DNA of 64,000 nt from Luteibacter mycovicinus (GTDB lineage: Bacteria > Pseudomonadota > Gammaproteobacteria > Xanthomonadales > Rhodanobacteraceae). The stretch lies in NCBI RefSeq assembly GCF_000745235.1, contig NZ_JQNL01000001.1, positions 1,364,001 to 1,428,000 on the forward strand, given 5' to 3'. Shown here one piece after another: positions 1 to 8,408 of the stretch (positions are counted from its first letter, which is position 1; each line of letters opens with the position of its first letter). The translations under genes and the position numbers were made by a program. The notes beneath the pieces are model-generated. The model was not told the DNA's origin, ran no database searches, and saw only the letters and a list, made by a program, of their open reading frames with translations.

Positions 1-155
1 ACCCGGTTCCGCGGCGGCGGCTGCCGTCGCATAGCCCTGAGGACGGCGAGCGTCTCCGGGTCCAGCGGCACCAGCCCATGCAGGCGCGACGACGCCTCCG
101 GCTCCAGCCGGTGGGTGTCGACGAACGGCGGTGGCGCCTTGCCGGGGTATTGCAC
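1..155 (-). CDS. Partial hypothetical protein, N-terminal fragment cut by window edge
   Basis: An open minus-strand frame runs from a GTG at 155 off the left edge, giving about 51 codons without a stop. An AAGGGA stretch lies about 11 nt before the GTG and could be its ribosome binding site. The visible peptide begins VQYPGKAPPPFVDTHRLEP and is rich in proline and arginine; no domain is recognisable. It would be divergent from the EF-G paralogue, with about 180 bp between them. Without the rest of the gene, both the start and its reality remain doubtful. Confidence 0.35.
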   Translation of the reverse strand, partial: MQYPGKAPPPFVDTHRLEPEASSRLHGLVPLDPETLAVLRAMRRQPPPRNR

Positions 156-338
156 GCGGGGAAATATCCCTTGGGCTCGATGAAAAGTCGCAAATGTTAG
201 CGGGGTACTGCTGAGTGCAACGTAAGCCCGGGCTTCAGACCGCGCGGCGCCCGGAAGATTCCCCTTGATTCTTCATCCCGGGAGGAGAAGGCTAGCGGTC
301 TGGGGGGATCCTTCGTGTCACTGAAGGAGGGTCGCATC

Positions 339-2378
339 GTGTCCCAATCCACGGAACGCATCCGCAGCCTCGCCCTCGCCGGACACGCCGGCGCCGGCAA
401 GACCACCCTGTTCGAAGCCATGCTCCACGCCGGCGGCGCATTGACCGCCATGGGCAGCGTGGAGCGAGGCAGTACCGTTTCCGACACCGATCCGATGGAG
501 AAAGCGCGCGGGCATTCGATCGATGCCTCGATCGCCTCCATCGAGCGTAACGGCTATCGCATCCATCTGCTGGACACCCCCGGCTACGCCGACTTTCGAG
601 GCCCGGCACTCGCGGCGCTCGCCGCCGCCGACACGGTAGCGATCGTCGTCAACGCGGCCAACGGCATCGAACACGGCACCCGGGCCATGATGAATTACGC
701 GAAGGAGCGTCGGCTCGCACGCATCATCGTGGTCAATCGCATCGACGCCGAGGGCGCGGACCTCGCTCTGCTGGTGGACGATCTGCGTAACGAATTCGGG
801 AACGAATGCCTTCCCCTCAACCTTCCCGCATCGCAGGGACATATCGTGCGCGACGCCTTTTTCCAGACGACGGGAGATACGGATTTCTCGTCACCCGGGG
901 AGGCACACCAGCGCATCATCGATCAGGTGGTCGAGATCGACGACGACGTGATGGCGCACTATCTCGACGCGGGCGAGTCGGCGTTGAGCGCGACGGAAAT
1001 GCGTGGCGCGTTCGAGCACTGTCTCCGCGACGGTCATCTGGTGCCCATCGTATTCACCGGTGCGCGCGACGGTATCGGCGTGAGTGAACTGCTGGAGATC
1101 GTGGAGCGTATTCTGCCCTGTCCCGGTGAAACGAATCCTCCCCCCTTCCATGACGACGCCGGCACGCGTTTCGAGGTGGCCGCCGATGCCGGAGGCCATG
1201 TGGTCGCCGACGTGTTCAAGATCATCAACGATCCCTTCGTCGGCAAGCTCGGCGTTTTTCGCGTCTGGCAGGGAACGGTGCGCCGGGATTCGCAACTGCT
1301 CGTCGACGACGGACGCAAGCCGTTCAAGGTGGCGCATCTGTTCCGCCTGAAGGGGCGTGAACATGTCGAAGTGGACGAAGCCCTGCCCGGTGACATTGCC
1401 GCGGTGGCGAAGGTCGAGGACATCCACTTCGACGCCGTGTTGCATGATGCCGCGGACGAAGCGGGCATCCATCTCGATGCGGCGCCGTTCCCGTCACCCA
1501 TGTTCGGACTGGCGATCGAACCGGCACATAAGGGGCAGGAACAGAAACTGTCGCAGGCACTGGCGAGGCTCGCGGAAGAAGACCCCTGCTTCCGCGTCGA
1601 ACATCACAAGGAGCTGAATGAGACCGTGGTGCGAGGTCTGTCAGACCTGCACCTGAAACTCATGATCGAACGGATGAAGTCGCGATATGACATCGACGTC
1701 GTTACGCACCCGCCGCGCATCGCCTACCGCGAGACCATCGGCGTGCGTGCCGAGGGCCATCATCGGCACAAAAAGCAGACCGGCGGCGCGGGACAGTTCG
1801 GCGAAGTATTTCTGCGCGTGGAGCCGCTGGAGCGCGGCATGGGTTTTATCTTCGCGGATGAGACCAGGGGCGGCGTCATCCCGAACCAGTTCATCCCCGC
1901 GATCGAGAAAGGTGTGCGTCAGGCGCTGGAAATCGGAGCGGTGGCGGGCTACCCGATGCAGGACCTGCGTGTGACGGTTTATGACGGCAAGCATCACCCG
2001 GTGGACTCGAAGGAAGTCGCCTTCATCAGCGCGGGGCGCAAGGCTTTTCTCGATGCCGCCTCACGAGCACGGCCACAGGTCCTGGAGCCGGTGATGGATC
2101 TGGAGGTGTCGATCCCGGACCGCTATGTCGGCGACGTGACGGGTGGGCTAGCCGGCAAGCGTGGACAGATCATGGGTAGCGACGCGCTACGGGGCGGCGA
2201 GACGCTCATTCGTGCGCGCGTGCCCCTGGCGGAACTCACCGACTATCCCACACAGTTGAAGTCGACGACCGGGGGACTTGGGCGGTTCGCCGTGGCGTTC
2301 AGTCATTACGACACGGCACCATTGGCCATTCAGCGAAAGCTGGCGGAGCAGTGGAGGCCGCGGGTGGACGAGGACTGA
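339..2378 (+). CDS. Elongation factor G-like translational GTPase (EF-G paralogue, FusA2 type)
   Basis: This 679-residue protein has the full EF-G layout: a GTPase domain, then domains II to V. The P-loop GHAGAGKT is at residues 15-22 and the DTPG motif begins at residue 79. The G4 motif reads NRID (residues 133-136) instead of canonical NKxD, and the switch region reads RGHSID rather than RGITI. These changes mark an EF-G-like paralogue, not the housekeeping FusA, which normally sits in the str operon; no rpsL, rpsG or tuf is nearby. The GTG at 339 is chosen over the GTG at 315 because AGGAGG lies 8 nt before it. It converges with the PfpI gene over a large hairpin. Its job, in translocation, recycling or something else, cannot be read from sequence. 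Confidence 0.85.
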   Translation: MSQSTERIRSLALAGHAGAGKTTLFEAMLHAGGALTAMGSVERGSTVSDTDPMEKARGHSIDASIASIERNGYRIHLLDTPGYADFRGPALAALAAADTVAIVVNAANGIEHGTRAMMNYAKERRLARIIVVNRIDAEGADLALLVDDLRNEFGNECLPLNLPASQGHIVRDAFFQTTGDTDFSSPGEAHQRIIDQVVEIDDDVMAHYLDAGESALSATEMRGAFEHCLRDGHLVPIVFTGARDGIGVSELLEIVERILPCPGETNPPPFHDDAGTRFEVAADAGGHVVADVFKIINDPFVGKLGVFRVWQGTVRRDSQLLVDDGRKPFKVAHLFRLKGREHVEVDEALPGDIAAVAKVEDIHFDAVLHDAADEAGIHLDAAPFPSPMFGLAIEPAHKGQEQKLSQALARLAEEDPCFRVEHHKELNETVVRGLSDLHLKLMIERMKSRYDIDVVTHPPRIAYRETIGVRAEGHHRHKKQTGGAGQFGEVFLRVEPLERGMGFIFADETRGGVIPNQFIPAIEKGVRQALEIGAVAGYPMQDLRVTVYDGKHHPVDSKEVAFISAGRKAFLDAASRARPQVLEPVMDLEVSIPDRYVGDVTGGLAGKRGQIMGSDALRGGETLIRARVPLAELTDYPTQLKSTTGGLGRFAVAFSHYDTAPLAIQRKLAEQWRPRVDED

Positions 2379-2429
2379 TCCCGGGGACCTCAGGCCGAGG
2401 CGGGTCGATCGCCAGCGGAGCCGGCTCCC

Positions 2430-2460
2430 GCCAGGGCAGGCTTTGGAAGCCGGCCCTGGC
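2430..2460. terminator. Hairpin between convergent genes
   Basis: GCCAGGGC (2430-2437) pairs with GCCCTGGC (2453-2460), and GGCTT (2439-2443) pairs with AAGCC (2447-2451) inside it. This gives a 13-bp stem with a single A/G mismatch and a three-base loop. It sits between the convergent EF-G-like and PfpI genes. There is no T tract, so it may stop readthrough only weakly or protect mRNA 3' ends. Confidence 0.5.
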
Positions 2461-2472
2461 AGTGCTCCCGGA

Positions 2473-3018
2473 TCAGGCCGCCACAGCCTTGATCAAGGCA
2501 TCCGTAAACGCCGGGATGTCATCCGGCTTGCGGCTGGTGATCAGGTTGCCGTCCTGCACGACCTGACTGTCTTCCCAGTTCGCACCCGCATTGACCAGAT
2601 CCTGCTTCAGCGAAGGCCATGAAGTCAGCTTCTTGCCCTTTACCAGCCCGGCGTTGATCAGCGTCCACGGCCCATGACAAATCGCGGCGACAGGCTTGCC
2701 CGCGCCAGCGATCGCCTTGACCAGGGCCAGCACCTTCTCGTCCGTGCGCAGGTTGTCCGGATTGATCACGCCACCTGGAAGCACCAGTGCGTCGTACTTA
2801 CCGGCGTCGGCGTCGTCGAGCCGTACGTCGACATCGACGCTCTTGCCCCAGTCCTTCTTGTCCCAGCCTTTGATCTGCGTGGCATCGCCGGGAGAGATGA
2901 CGTCCACCGTCGCGCCGGCGGCTTCGAGAAGGCGCTTCGGCTCGGTCAGCTCGGACTGTTCGAAGCCGTCGGTGGCGATCACGGCGATGCGACGACCGTC
3001 GAGAGATTGGCTTGCCAT
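2473..3018 (-). CDS. DJ-1/PfpI family protein (type 1 glutamine amidotransferase-like)
   Basis: This is a 181-residue single-domain protein of the PfpI/YhbO branch of the DJ-1 superfamily. The nucleophile elbow AICHGPW carries the conserved cysteine, and the strand before it has the VLPGG motif. Family members are cytosolic and are described as proteases, chaperones or deglycases acting in stress; which applies here cannot be told from sequence. The start MASQSL is chosen over a longer frame because GAGGAA lies about 9 nt upstream and the domain begins right after it. It is transcribed away from the SET-domain gene's 3' end with about 100 bp between them. Confidence 0.88.
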   Translation of the reverse strand: MASQSLDGRRIAVIATDGFEQSELTEPKRLLEAAGATVDVISPGDATQIKGWDKKDWGKSVDVDVRLDDADAGKYDALVLPGGVINPDNLRTDEKVLALVKAIAGAGKPVAAICHGPWTLINAGLVKGKKLTSWPSLKQDLVNAGANWEDSQVVQDGNLITSRKPDDIPAFTDALIKAVAA

Positions 3019-3122
3019 GATGATGATTCCTCGGAAAGGGTGTATTCCGAGGATCAATGGCGGAGCATGACCGGGGCGTCGCGCAGGCGTCGGCGCCCCG
3101 TGAGCAAACGTGAAGAGAAGGA

Positions 3123-3602
3123 TCAGGCGGCCTTGCGCTTCGGCTTGAGCATCGTACCGATGCAGTTCGGCGAGCCGCACAGGCAGGCCCAGATCTTCTT
3201 CAGGCGCGCCGTATGCGGCATGTCCAGCGTGATGCCGTAGTCGTAGGTCAGCTCTTCGCCGGGCGCGATATCGCGGATGGCTTCGATCAGCACGCGGTCC
3301 TTCTTCGACGGCTTGCCTTCCACGGCTTCCTCAACCACGGCCTGGCAGTTGGGATCGCAGCCATGGTTGATCCAGCGCGCCGTATTGCCGTTGCTGTTGC
3401 CGTCCACGATGAACTTCTCGTTCAGCGTGAAGAGGAAGGTGTGTCCTGTCTCGCCACCGTCGCCGTACTTCTTGTCGGCCTGGGCGTGGGTGATGATGTC
3501 GCCCTTGTATTCGACGATCTCGTCGCCGGCCTTGATGGGCGCGGTGGCGAAGACGCCGTTTCCGTGGATGGGCGAACGTCGTGCGGCGATGCGTCGGGTC
3601 AT
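3123..3602 (-). CDS. SET domain-containing protein-lysine methyltransferase
   Basis: This 159-residue protein is essentially a bare SET domain followed by a post-SET zinc cluster. The NHGCDPNC motif at residues 79-86 and ELTYDYG at 117-123 are the two SAM and active-site motifs of SET methyltransferases. C140, C142 and C147 form the CxCx4C post-SET pattern that coordinates zinc together with the cysteine of NHGC. Known SET proteins methylate lysines; in bacteria the targets are mostly unknown. MTRRIAARRS is taken as the start since homologous SET domains begin with this basic stretch, though no strong Shine-Dalgarno is seen. The divergent lipoprotein gene starts 150 bp away. Confidence 0.88.
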   Translation of the reverse strand: MTRRIAARRSPIHGNGVFATAPIKAGDEIVEYKGDIITHAQADKKYGDGGETGHTFLFTLNEKFIVDGNSNGNTARWINHGCDPNCQAVVEEAVEGKPSKKDRVLIEAIRDIAPGEELTYDYGITLDMPHTARLKKIWACLCGSPNCIGTMLKPKRKAA

Positions 3603-3754
3603 AGGGAGAATCGATGGTCTTGGATGATGATCGCTGATGATGCCTGCTCGCTCCCCGCTTGGGAACCGCGTTTCAAACGCACGTCTCGCGCGCATGCATG
3701 CCCGGCGCTACCATCCGACACCTGTTCGACGCACCCATGCCGGAAGCCCAGGGA

Positions 3755-4255
3755 ATGATCTCGACCGTCCGCAACTCGTTCGCACGCATCGCGCTGCTTC
3801 TCGGCGTGGCCACGCTCGCCGCCTGCGGCCCCGCGAAAAAGAGTGTTTTTCCGCCGTCGGTGACCTTGCAGGAAGTCACTGCCAGGCCGGGAGGCGTCTG
3901 GCACCTGACCCTGCGCGTCCGTAACAACAGTTACGGCGGCATGTCGTTCGAGACGTTCCAGGGCACCCTGCAGGTGGGCAATCTCGCCGGGGTGTTGCTC
4001 GATGCGAAGGTCGATCAGGACATCCCGTCGTTCGCCGCCGACGTGGCGAAAATCGATCTTTTGCCGACACCGGACATGTCGAAAGCGCTGGCCGAACTGG
4101 CCGCCAAAGGCAGCTCCGGCTCGTTGCCCTATGCCATCGAAGGAACGATCACCGCCCTCCCGGAGCAGGAAAAGAAGCCCCGCACCTTCGAGGTGCACGG
4201 ACGCAACTGGCTGTCGCCGGTACCCGGCATCCCCGATACCTATCGCTCTCCCTGA
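3755..4255 (+). CDS. Putative lipoprotein with LEA14/WHy-like fold
   Basis: The protein is 166 residues with a type II signal peptide: a basic N-terminus, a hydrophobic core and lipobox LAAC near residue 20. The mature part, with a strand-rich pattern such as WHLTLRVRNNSYGG and FQGTLQVGN, resembles the WHy/LEA14 beta-sandwich of small envelope lipoproteins; this is an impression from pattern only. The ATG at 3755 gives the shortest clean signal peptide; 3737 is an alternative. It is followed 39 bp later by the acyl-CoA dehydrogenase gene on the same strand, but the products have no obvious link. Confidence 0.7.
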   Translation: MISTVRNSFARIALLLGVATLAACGPAKKSVFPPSVTLQEVTARPGGVWHLTLRVRNNSYGGMSFETFQGTLQVGNLAGVLLDAKVDQDIPSFAADVAKIDLLPTPDMSKALAELAAKGSSGSLPYAIEGTITALPEQEKKPRTFEVHGRNWLSPVPGIPDTYRSP

Positions 4256-4294
4256 CCTCACCCAGCCGCGCCCGCCGCGACGCCAGGATTCGCC

Positions 4295-6070
4295 ATGACG
4301 ATCTACAAAGCCCCCCTCGACGACATGCGCTTCGCGCTTTACGACGTACTCGGCGCCGAAGCCGTGCTCGCCCGGCTGGAAGGCGGCGAGGGCCACACGC
4401 GCGACTTGCTCGATGCCGTGCTCGACGAGGCCGCCCGCTTCAACGAGCAGGTGCTCGCACCCCTGAACGCGAGCGGCGACCAGGAAGGCTGCCATTACGA
4501 CAAGGCCACCGCGTCGGTCACCACGCCCAAAGGCTTCAAGGAAGCCTACCGCCAGTACGCGGAAGGCGGCTGGGCCGGTCTCACCGCGCACGAGAAGTTC
4601 GGCGGCCAGGGCCTGCCCGCCGTGCTGGGCGCGATGACCAAGGAAATGATCGACTCGGCCAACCTGGCCTGGGGCATCTACCCCCTGCTCTCGCACGGCG
4701 CCACCGACGCCCTCGAGCACCACGGCGACGCATGGCAGCAGGAAACCTTCCTGAAGCCGCTGGTCGAAGGTCGCTGGACCGGCACCATGTGTCTCACCGA
4801 GCCGCAGGCCGGGTCGGATCTGGGCCTGCTGAAGACCCGCGCCGAGCCGAACGAGGACGGCAGCTACCGCGTTACCGGCACCAAGATCTTCATCAGCGCG
4901 GGCGAACACGATTTCGCCGAGAACATCATCCACCTCGTGCTCGCGCGGCTTCCCGACGCGCCGGCCGGCAGCCGGGGCATCTCGATGCTGGTCGTGCCGA
5001 AGTTCAAGGTAGGCAAAGACGGCAGCCTCGGCGAGCGCAACGCCGTCGCCGCCGGCGCCATCGAACACAAGATGGGCATCAGGGGCTCGGCCACCTGCGT
5101 GATGAACTTCGACGAGGCCGAAGGCTGGCTGATCGGTCCCGCCCACAAGGGTCTGGTGGCGATGTTCACCATGATGAATGCCGCGCGGCTCGCCGTCGGC
5201 ATCCAGGGTCTTGCAGTGTCCGAGCGCGCCCTGCAGAACAGCCTCAACTACGCCCGTGAGCGCCTGCAGATGCGTGCGCTGTCCGGTGCGAAACTGCCCG
5301 ACAAGCCGGCCGATCCGCTCACCGTGCATCCCGACGTGCGCCGCATGCTGCTGACCCAGCGTGCCTTCGTCGAAGGTGGCCGCGTGCTCGCCGCCTACGC
5401 CGCGCTGCAGAGCGACATCGAGTCGCGCGATGCGGATCCGCAGGCGCGCAAGGAAGCCGGTGAACTGCTGTCCTTCCTGATTCCGATCGCCAAGGGCCTG
5501 CTCACCGAAGCCGCGCAGGAATGCACCAAGGAAGCCCTGCAGATCTTCGGCGGTCACGGCTATATCGCCGAGCACGGCATGGAGCAGTTCGTCCGCGATG
5601 CGCGCATCATCACCTTGTACGAAGGCACCACGCAGATCCAGGCGCTGGACCTGCTCGGCCGCAAGGTCATGCAGCTGCAGGGCGCCGGTCTGAAGCATTT
5701 CCTCGGTGAGATTTCGGCGTTCTGCCAGGCGCACCAGACCACGGAAAGCGTCAAGGCTTTCATCGGGCCTCTCGCCGTGGCGACCAAGACCTGGGGCGAT
5801 CTGACCCAGGCGATCGCCCAGAGCGCACAGGCCAACCCGGAGGAGCTGGGCGCGGCCGCGGTGGATTATCTCTATCTGTCGGGCTATGTGACCCTGGCTT
5901 ACTGCTGGGCACGCAGCGTGCTCGCCGCCGAGGGCTCACACCTCCCCGCCGATGCGAAGCAGGCCAAGCGCGACACGGCCACGTTCTATTTCAGCCGCAT
6001 CCTGCCGCGTATCCACGTCCACAAGGCGGCGATCGAGGCAGGCGTGGCGACGTTGCCGGAACTGCTGTAA
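4295..6070 (+). CDS. Acyl-CoA dehydrogenase (DmdC/FadE5-like long form)
   Basis: The 591-residue flavoprotein oxidises an acyl-CoA to the 2-enoyl-CoA using FAD. The mid-domain signature MCLTEPQAGSDLG, the C-terminal-domain motif QIFGGHGYI and the YEGTTQIQ segment holding the catalytic glutamate are all present. It is longer than ordinary 380-residue enzymes because of an N-terminal segment (MTIYKAPLDDMRF is typical) and an extra C-terminal domain after about residue 460. That layout marks the family that includes 3-methylmercaptopropionyl-CoA dehydrogenase DmdC and mycobacterial FadE5. Substrate chain length cannot be assigned. A GNAT gene follows after 91 bp. Confidence 0.9.
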   Translation: MTIYKAPLDDMRFALYDVLGAEAVLARLEGGEGHTRDLLDAVLDEAARFNEQVLAPLNASGDQEGCHYDKATASVTTPKGFKEAYRQYAEGGWAGLTAHEKFGGQGLPAVLGAMTKEMIDSANLAWGIYPLLSHGATDALEHHGDAWQQETFLKPLVEGRWTGTMCLTEPQAGSDLGLLKTRAEPNEDGSYRVTGTKIFISAGEHDFAENIIHLVLARLPDAPAGSRGISMLVVPKFKVGKDGSLGERNAVAAGAIEHKMGIRGSATCVMNFDEAEGWLIGPAHKGLVAMFTMMNAARLAVGIQGLAVSERALQNSLNYARERLQMRALSGAKLPDKPADPLTVHPDVRRMLLTQRAFVEGGRVLAAYAALQSDIESRDADPQARKEAGELLSFLIPIAKGLLTEAAQECTKEALQIFGGHGYIAEHGMEQFVRDARIITLYEGTTQIQALDLLGRKVMQLQGAGLKHFLGEISAFCQAHQTTESVKAFIGPLAVATKTWGDLTQAIAQSAQANPEELGAAAVDYLYLSGYVTLAYCWARSVLAAEGSHLPADAKQAKRDTATFYFSRILPRIHVHKAAIEAGVATLPELL

Positions 6071-6161
6071 CCCGCTGGAGGGTGGCGGGGGTTTCCCCGC
6101 CACCCCCGAAGGTGTAGAAAAGGCTCTGGCCAGCCTTCCCACCGCGACGGTGCCCGACCCG

Positions 6162-6638
6162 ATGAGCGACTCTCCGTTTCTGATCCGTCTCGCCGAGAGC
6201 GACGATGACGAGTTCATCCTTGGCCTGCTCCACCGTTTCGTCGACTTCCCGCTGCCCAACGGGCGCAGCAAGACCGATTGCCTCAAGGGCATCGAGTCGG
6301 ACCTGGTCAGACACCTCGACGAACAACCGTCCAACAGCTACATCTTCGTCGCCGAGAACGAAGACGGTGACCCTGTGGGCTTCGTGCATCTTCAGAAAAC
6401 CAAGGACTTCTTCACGCATCGCGACAACTGCCATATCTCCGATATCGCGGTGGCGAAAGAACACGAGGGCGAAGGCGTCGGTACCTTCCTGCTCGACCAC
6501 GCCTACGCCTGGGCCAAGGACCATCGCTGCCAGTTTGTAACGCTGGCCGTGTTCCCCGGCAACGAGCGGGCCCGCGACATGTATGTGAAGCATGGCTTCG
6601 ATACGGACCTGATACGGCTGGCGAAGCCGGTTCGCTGA
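6162..6638 (+). CDS. GNAT family N-acetyltransferase
   Basis: This 158-residue protein has one GNAT domain. The acetyl-CoA binding motif A is seen as the HISDIAVAKEHEGEGVGTFL stretch (the Q/R-x-x-G-x-G/A element appears as EGEGVG), followed by a C-terminal segment, GNERARDMYVKHGF, typical of motif B. The substrate is unknown. The ATG at 6162 (MSDSPFLIR) begins just before the first predicted strand; an in-frame GTG at 6150 is possible. A strong intrinsic terminator follows directly, ending this plus-strand run. Confidence 0.85.
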   Translation: MSDSPFLIRLAESDDDEFILGLLHRFVDFPLPNGRSKTDCLKGIESDLVRHLDEQPSNSYIFVAENEDGDPVGFVHLQKTKDFFTHRDNCHISDIAVAKEHEGEGVGTFLLDHAYAWAKDHRCQFVTLAVFPGNERARDMYVKHGFDTDLIRLAKPVR

Positions 6639-6653
6639 TCGAGGCGGTGGAAC

Positions 6654-6687
6654 GAAAAAGGCCACCCTCGCGGGTGGCCTTTTTTTG
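6654..6687. terminator. Bidirectional rho-independent terminator
   Basis: GGCCACCC and GGGTGGCC form a GC-rich stem with the four-base loop TCGC. A run of A precedes it and a run of T follows it, so it can work on both strands. It separates the GNAT gene (+) from the convergent SapC gene (-). Confidence 0.9.
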
Positions 6688-6701
6688 ATGGAGCCAGACA
6701 A

Positions 6702-7460
6702 TCAGACCGTGGGGGTCGTGACTTCTTTCTGCTCGCGCGTGTCGAGACGCGCGGCCATGCGGTCGATGTTGGCCAGCGACACCAGGTGCGCGTAGATCCA
6801 GCCGAAGGCGCCTTCGCGGAGGAATTCACCGGCGACCTTCTCGTCGAGAGCGCGCAGCTTCTCTTCGTTGATGACGAACAGGCCGTTGAGGTTGATGCCC
6901 TTGCCTTCCTTCTGCAGGGTGATGGTGCGCGGCTCGAGCAGGTCGTGCTCGCGGAGCTTGCCCATGAACCACTGCGTACGGGCGACGTGGTCCTGGAACT
7001 CGCCGAGGAAATTCACGGCATTGGTCAGCGCCGGCGCGTCGGTGCCGTCTTCGTTGAACAGACGCTCACCTTCGGTTTCGTTGAAGCCTTCGTAGGCCTC
7101 GTCGAGGAAAACGGTGAAGTCGTCGCCTTCGGCACCGGCCGGCTTCTCGGCCAGCACGAACGGATAGCGGCGGACGAACGCCGGGATGTACATGCCCTGT
7201 TCCCAGAAGCCGTTCTCACCGACCAGCAGGTTCTCGCCCTGACGCAGGCCGAGGAGGGCCATCGGGCCGGCCTCTTCCATGCTGTTGCCAGCGAAGAGGA
7301 TCGGGAAGTCACGCGCGGCGGGCGCGAACTCGACGCCGGTCAGGGGCACGGAGTGCGCCGTGGCCGCGAAACGGATGTTGTTCACCGCCTTGAGACGGAG
7401 ATCGCGATGCGCCGTGCGATTCAGGGGAACCGGACGCTCGTAGAAAAGCACTTCTGCCAC
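6702..7460 (-). CDS. SapC family protein
   Basis: The 252-residue protein matches the SapC family in its opening (AEVLFYERPVPLNR) and the central GENGFWEQGMYIP region. SapC proteins take their name from Campylobacter S-layer work, but their biochemical role in proteobacteria is unknown; no S-layer or secretion gene is nearby. The GTG at 7460 is preferred to the ATG 39 nt upstream, because GAGGG lies 8 nt before it and family members begin at this point. No signal peptide or membrane segment is apparent. Its 5' end faces the divergent HNH endonuclease gene. Confidence 0.85.
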   Translation of the reverse strand: MAEVLFYERPVPLNRTAHRDLRLKAVNNIRFAATAHSVPLTGVEFAPAARDFPILFAGNSMEEAGPMALLGLRQGENLLVGENGFWEQGMYIPAFVRRYPFVLAEKPAGAEGDDFTVFLDEAYEGFNETEGERLFNEDGTDAPALTNAVNFLGEFQDHVARTQWFMGKLREHDLLEPRTITLQKEGKGINLNGLFVINEEKLRALDEKVAGEFLREGAFGWIYAHLVSLANIDRMAARLDTREQKEVTTPTV

Positions 7461-7634
7461 TGAGAAACCCTCATGGACCCGCCGGACCTGGGAAGCCACC
7501 CCGGCCCCCCTTCCAAACCCGCGCAGGCGTTAACGAACCCCCACTATATCAGCGCTTCATGACCGCTACAGCCCCGCAAGAACCGTACCGGGCGTGCGCG
7601 ATTCCGTCGCAATAATGGGCTATGCTCGGGCGAA

Positions 7635-7668
7635 CGCCTCCCAGGAGGCGGGATCGGCCCCCCGATCC
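7635..7668 (+). promoter_or_regulatory. Two adjacent perfect hairpins in the leader of the HNH gene
   Basis: CGCCTCC (7635-7641) pairs with GGAGGCG (7644-7650). Immediately next, GGATCGG (7651-7657) pairs with CCGATCC (7662-7668). The two stems abut without a linker, about 55 nt before the HNH start codon. They may structure the mRNA leader or be a binding site; no T tract follows either. Confidence 0.45.
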
Positions 7669-7723
7669 GCACGGAGTTCGGCTTGCTGGAACGCTCTTTC
7701 GCTTTAGTGAAGGACGAGACCCG

Positions 7724-8332
7724 ATGACGATGGAAGTGCTCCAAGAGGACCTGCCGAGGGTAAGCGCGCTGCATACGACGCGCGTGCTGTCGCTCGACGC
7801 GGCGGGCCGCATCCTGGACTGGATCAGCTGGCAGGACGCCGTCTGCCTGTATGTCCGCGGCGTGGTGGCCTGGACACTGGGCGACGCCTGCCTGACCGTC
7901 CACGGCGGGATGAACCGGGCGCTCGGCATGCAGAGCAGCCTCGAGCTTCACCCCATCGTGGCCAGCACCGGCCACTGCCGAGAACACGCCGTCGATCCGG
8001 CGCCGGCGCTGACCAACACGGCCCTCTTCGCCCGCGACCGGCACATCTGTCTCTACTGCGGTCACCACTACACCCGCCACGAACTCACCCGCGACCACGT
8101 GCTGCCCTTGTCCAAGAAGGGCGCGGACGAGTGGGAGAACGTGGTCAGCGCCTGCCTGGCCTGCAATCTGCGCAAGAGCAACCGTACCCCGCAGCAGGCC
8201 CGCATGCCGCTTCTGGCCGTGCCCTACCGGCCCAGCTGGGTGGAGCACCTGATCCTTTCCAACCGCAATATCCTGGCCGATCAGATGGAATTTCTGGTCA
8301 GCCATCTGCCACGGGATCGGCGCCCCGCCTGA
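7724..8332 (+). CDS. HNH endonuclease
   Basis: The 202-residue protein has a C-terminal HNH nuclease domain. CLYCG (C-x2-C) is followed by the catalytic TRDHVLPLSKKG segment, then ENVVSACLACN with the second C-x2-C and the motif's asparagine. The two cysteine pairs should bind a structural zinc. The N-terminal 100 residues include a WQDAVCLYVRG segment seen in the stand-alone HNH proteins common in proteobacteria; they are not restriction enzymes with a known partner, and no methylase is adjacent. The ATG at 7724 has AAGGA about 10 nt upstream; a second ATG lies at 7730. dxs follows after 76 bp. Confidence 0.87.
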   Translation: MTMEVLQEDLPRVSALHTTRVLSLDAAGRILDWISWQDAVCLYVRGVVAWTLGDACLTVHGGMNRALGMQSSLELHPIVASTGHCREHAVDPAPALTNTALFARDRHICLYCGHHYTRHELTRDHVLPLSKKGADEWENVVSACLACNLRKSNRTPQQARMPLLAVPYRPSWVEHLILSNRNILADQMEFLVSHLPRDRRPA

Positions 8333-8408
8333 ATCCCGCCCGCCTTTGCCCGCAAGGTTTCACACGTCGTCCCTTGCCCCCGCCCCTCCGTAGGCGAACA
8401 ATAGGCGG

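Noticed and set aside
3599..5734. 711-codon minus-strand frame antisense to the acyl-CoA dehydrogenase
   Set aside because: It mirrors codon bias of a clear enzyme gene, is rich in histidine, arginine and glycine, and shows no domain. GC-rich third positions leave such frames open.
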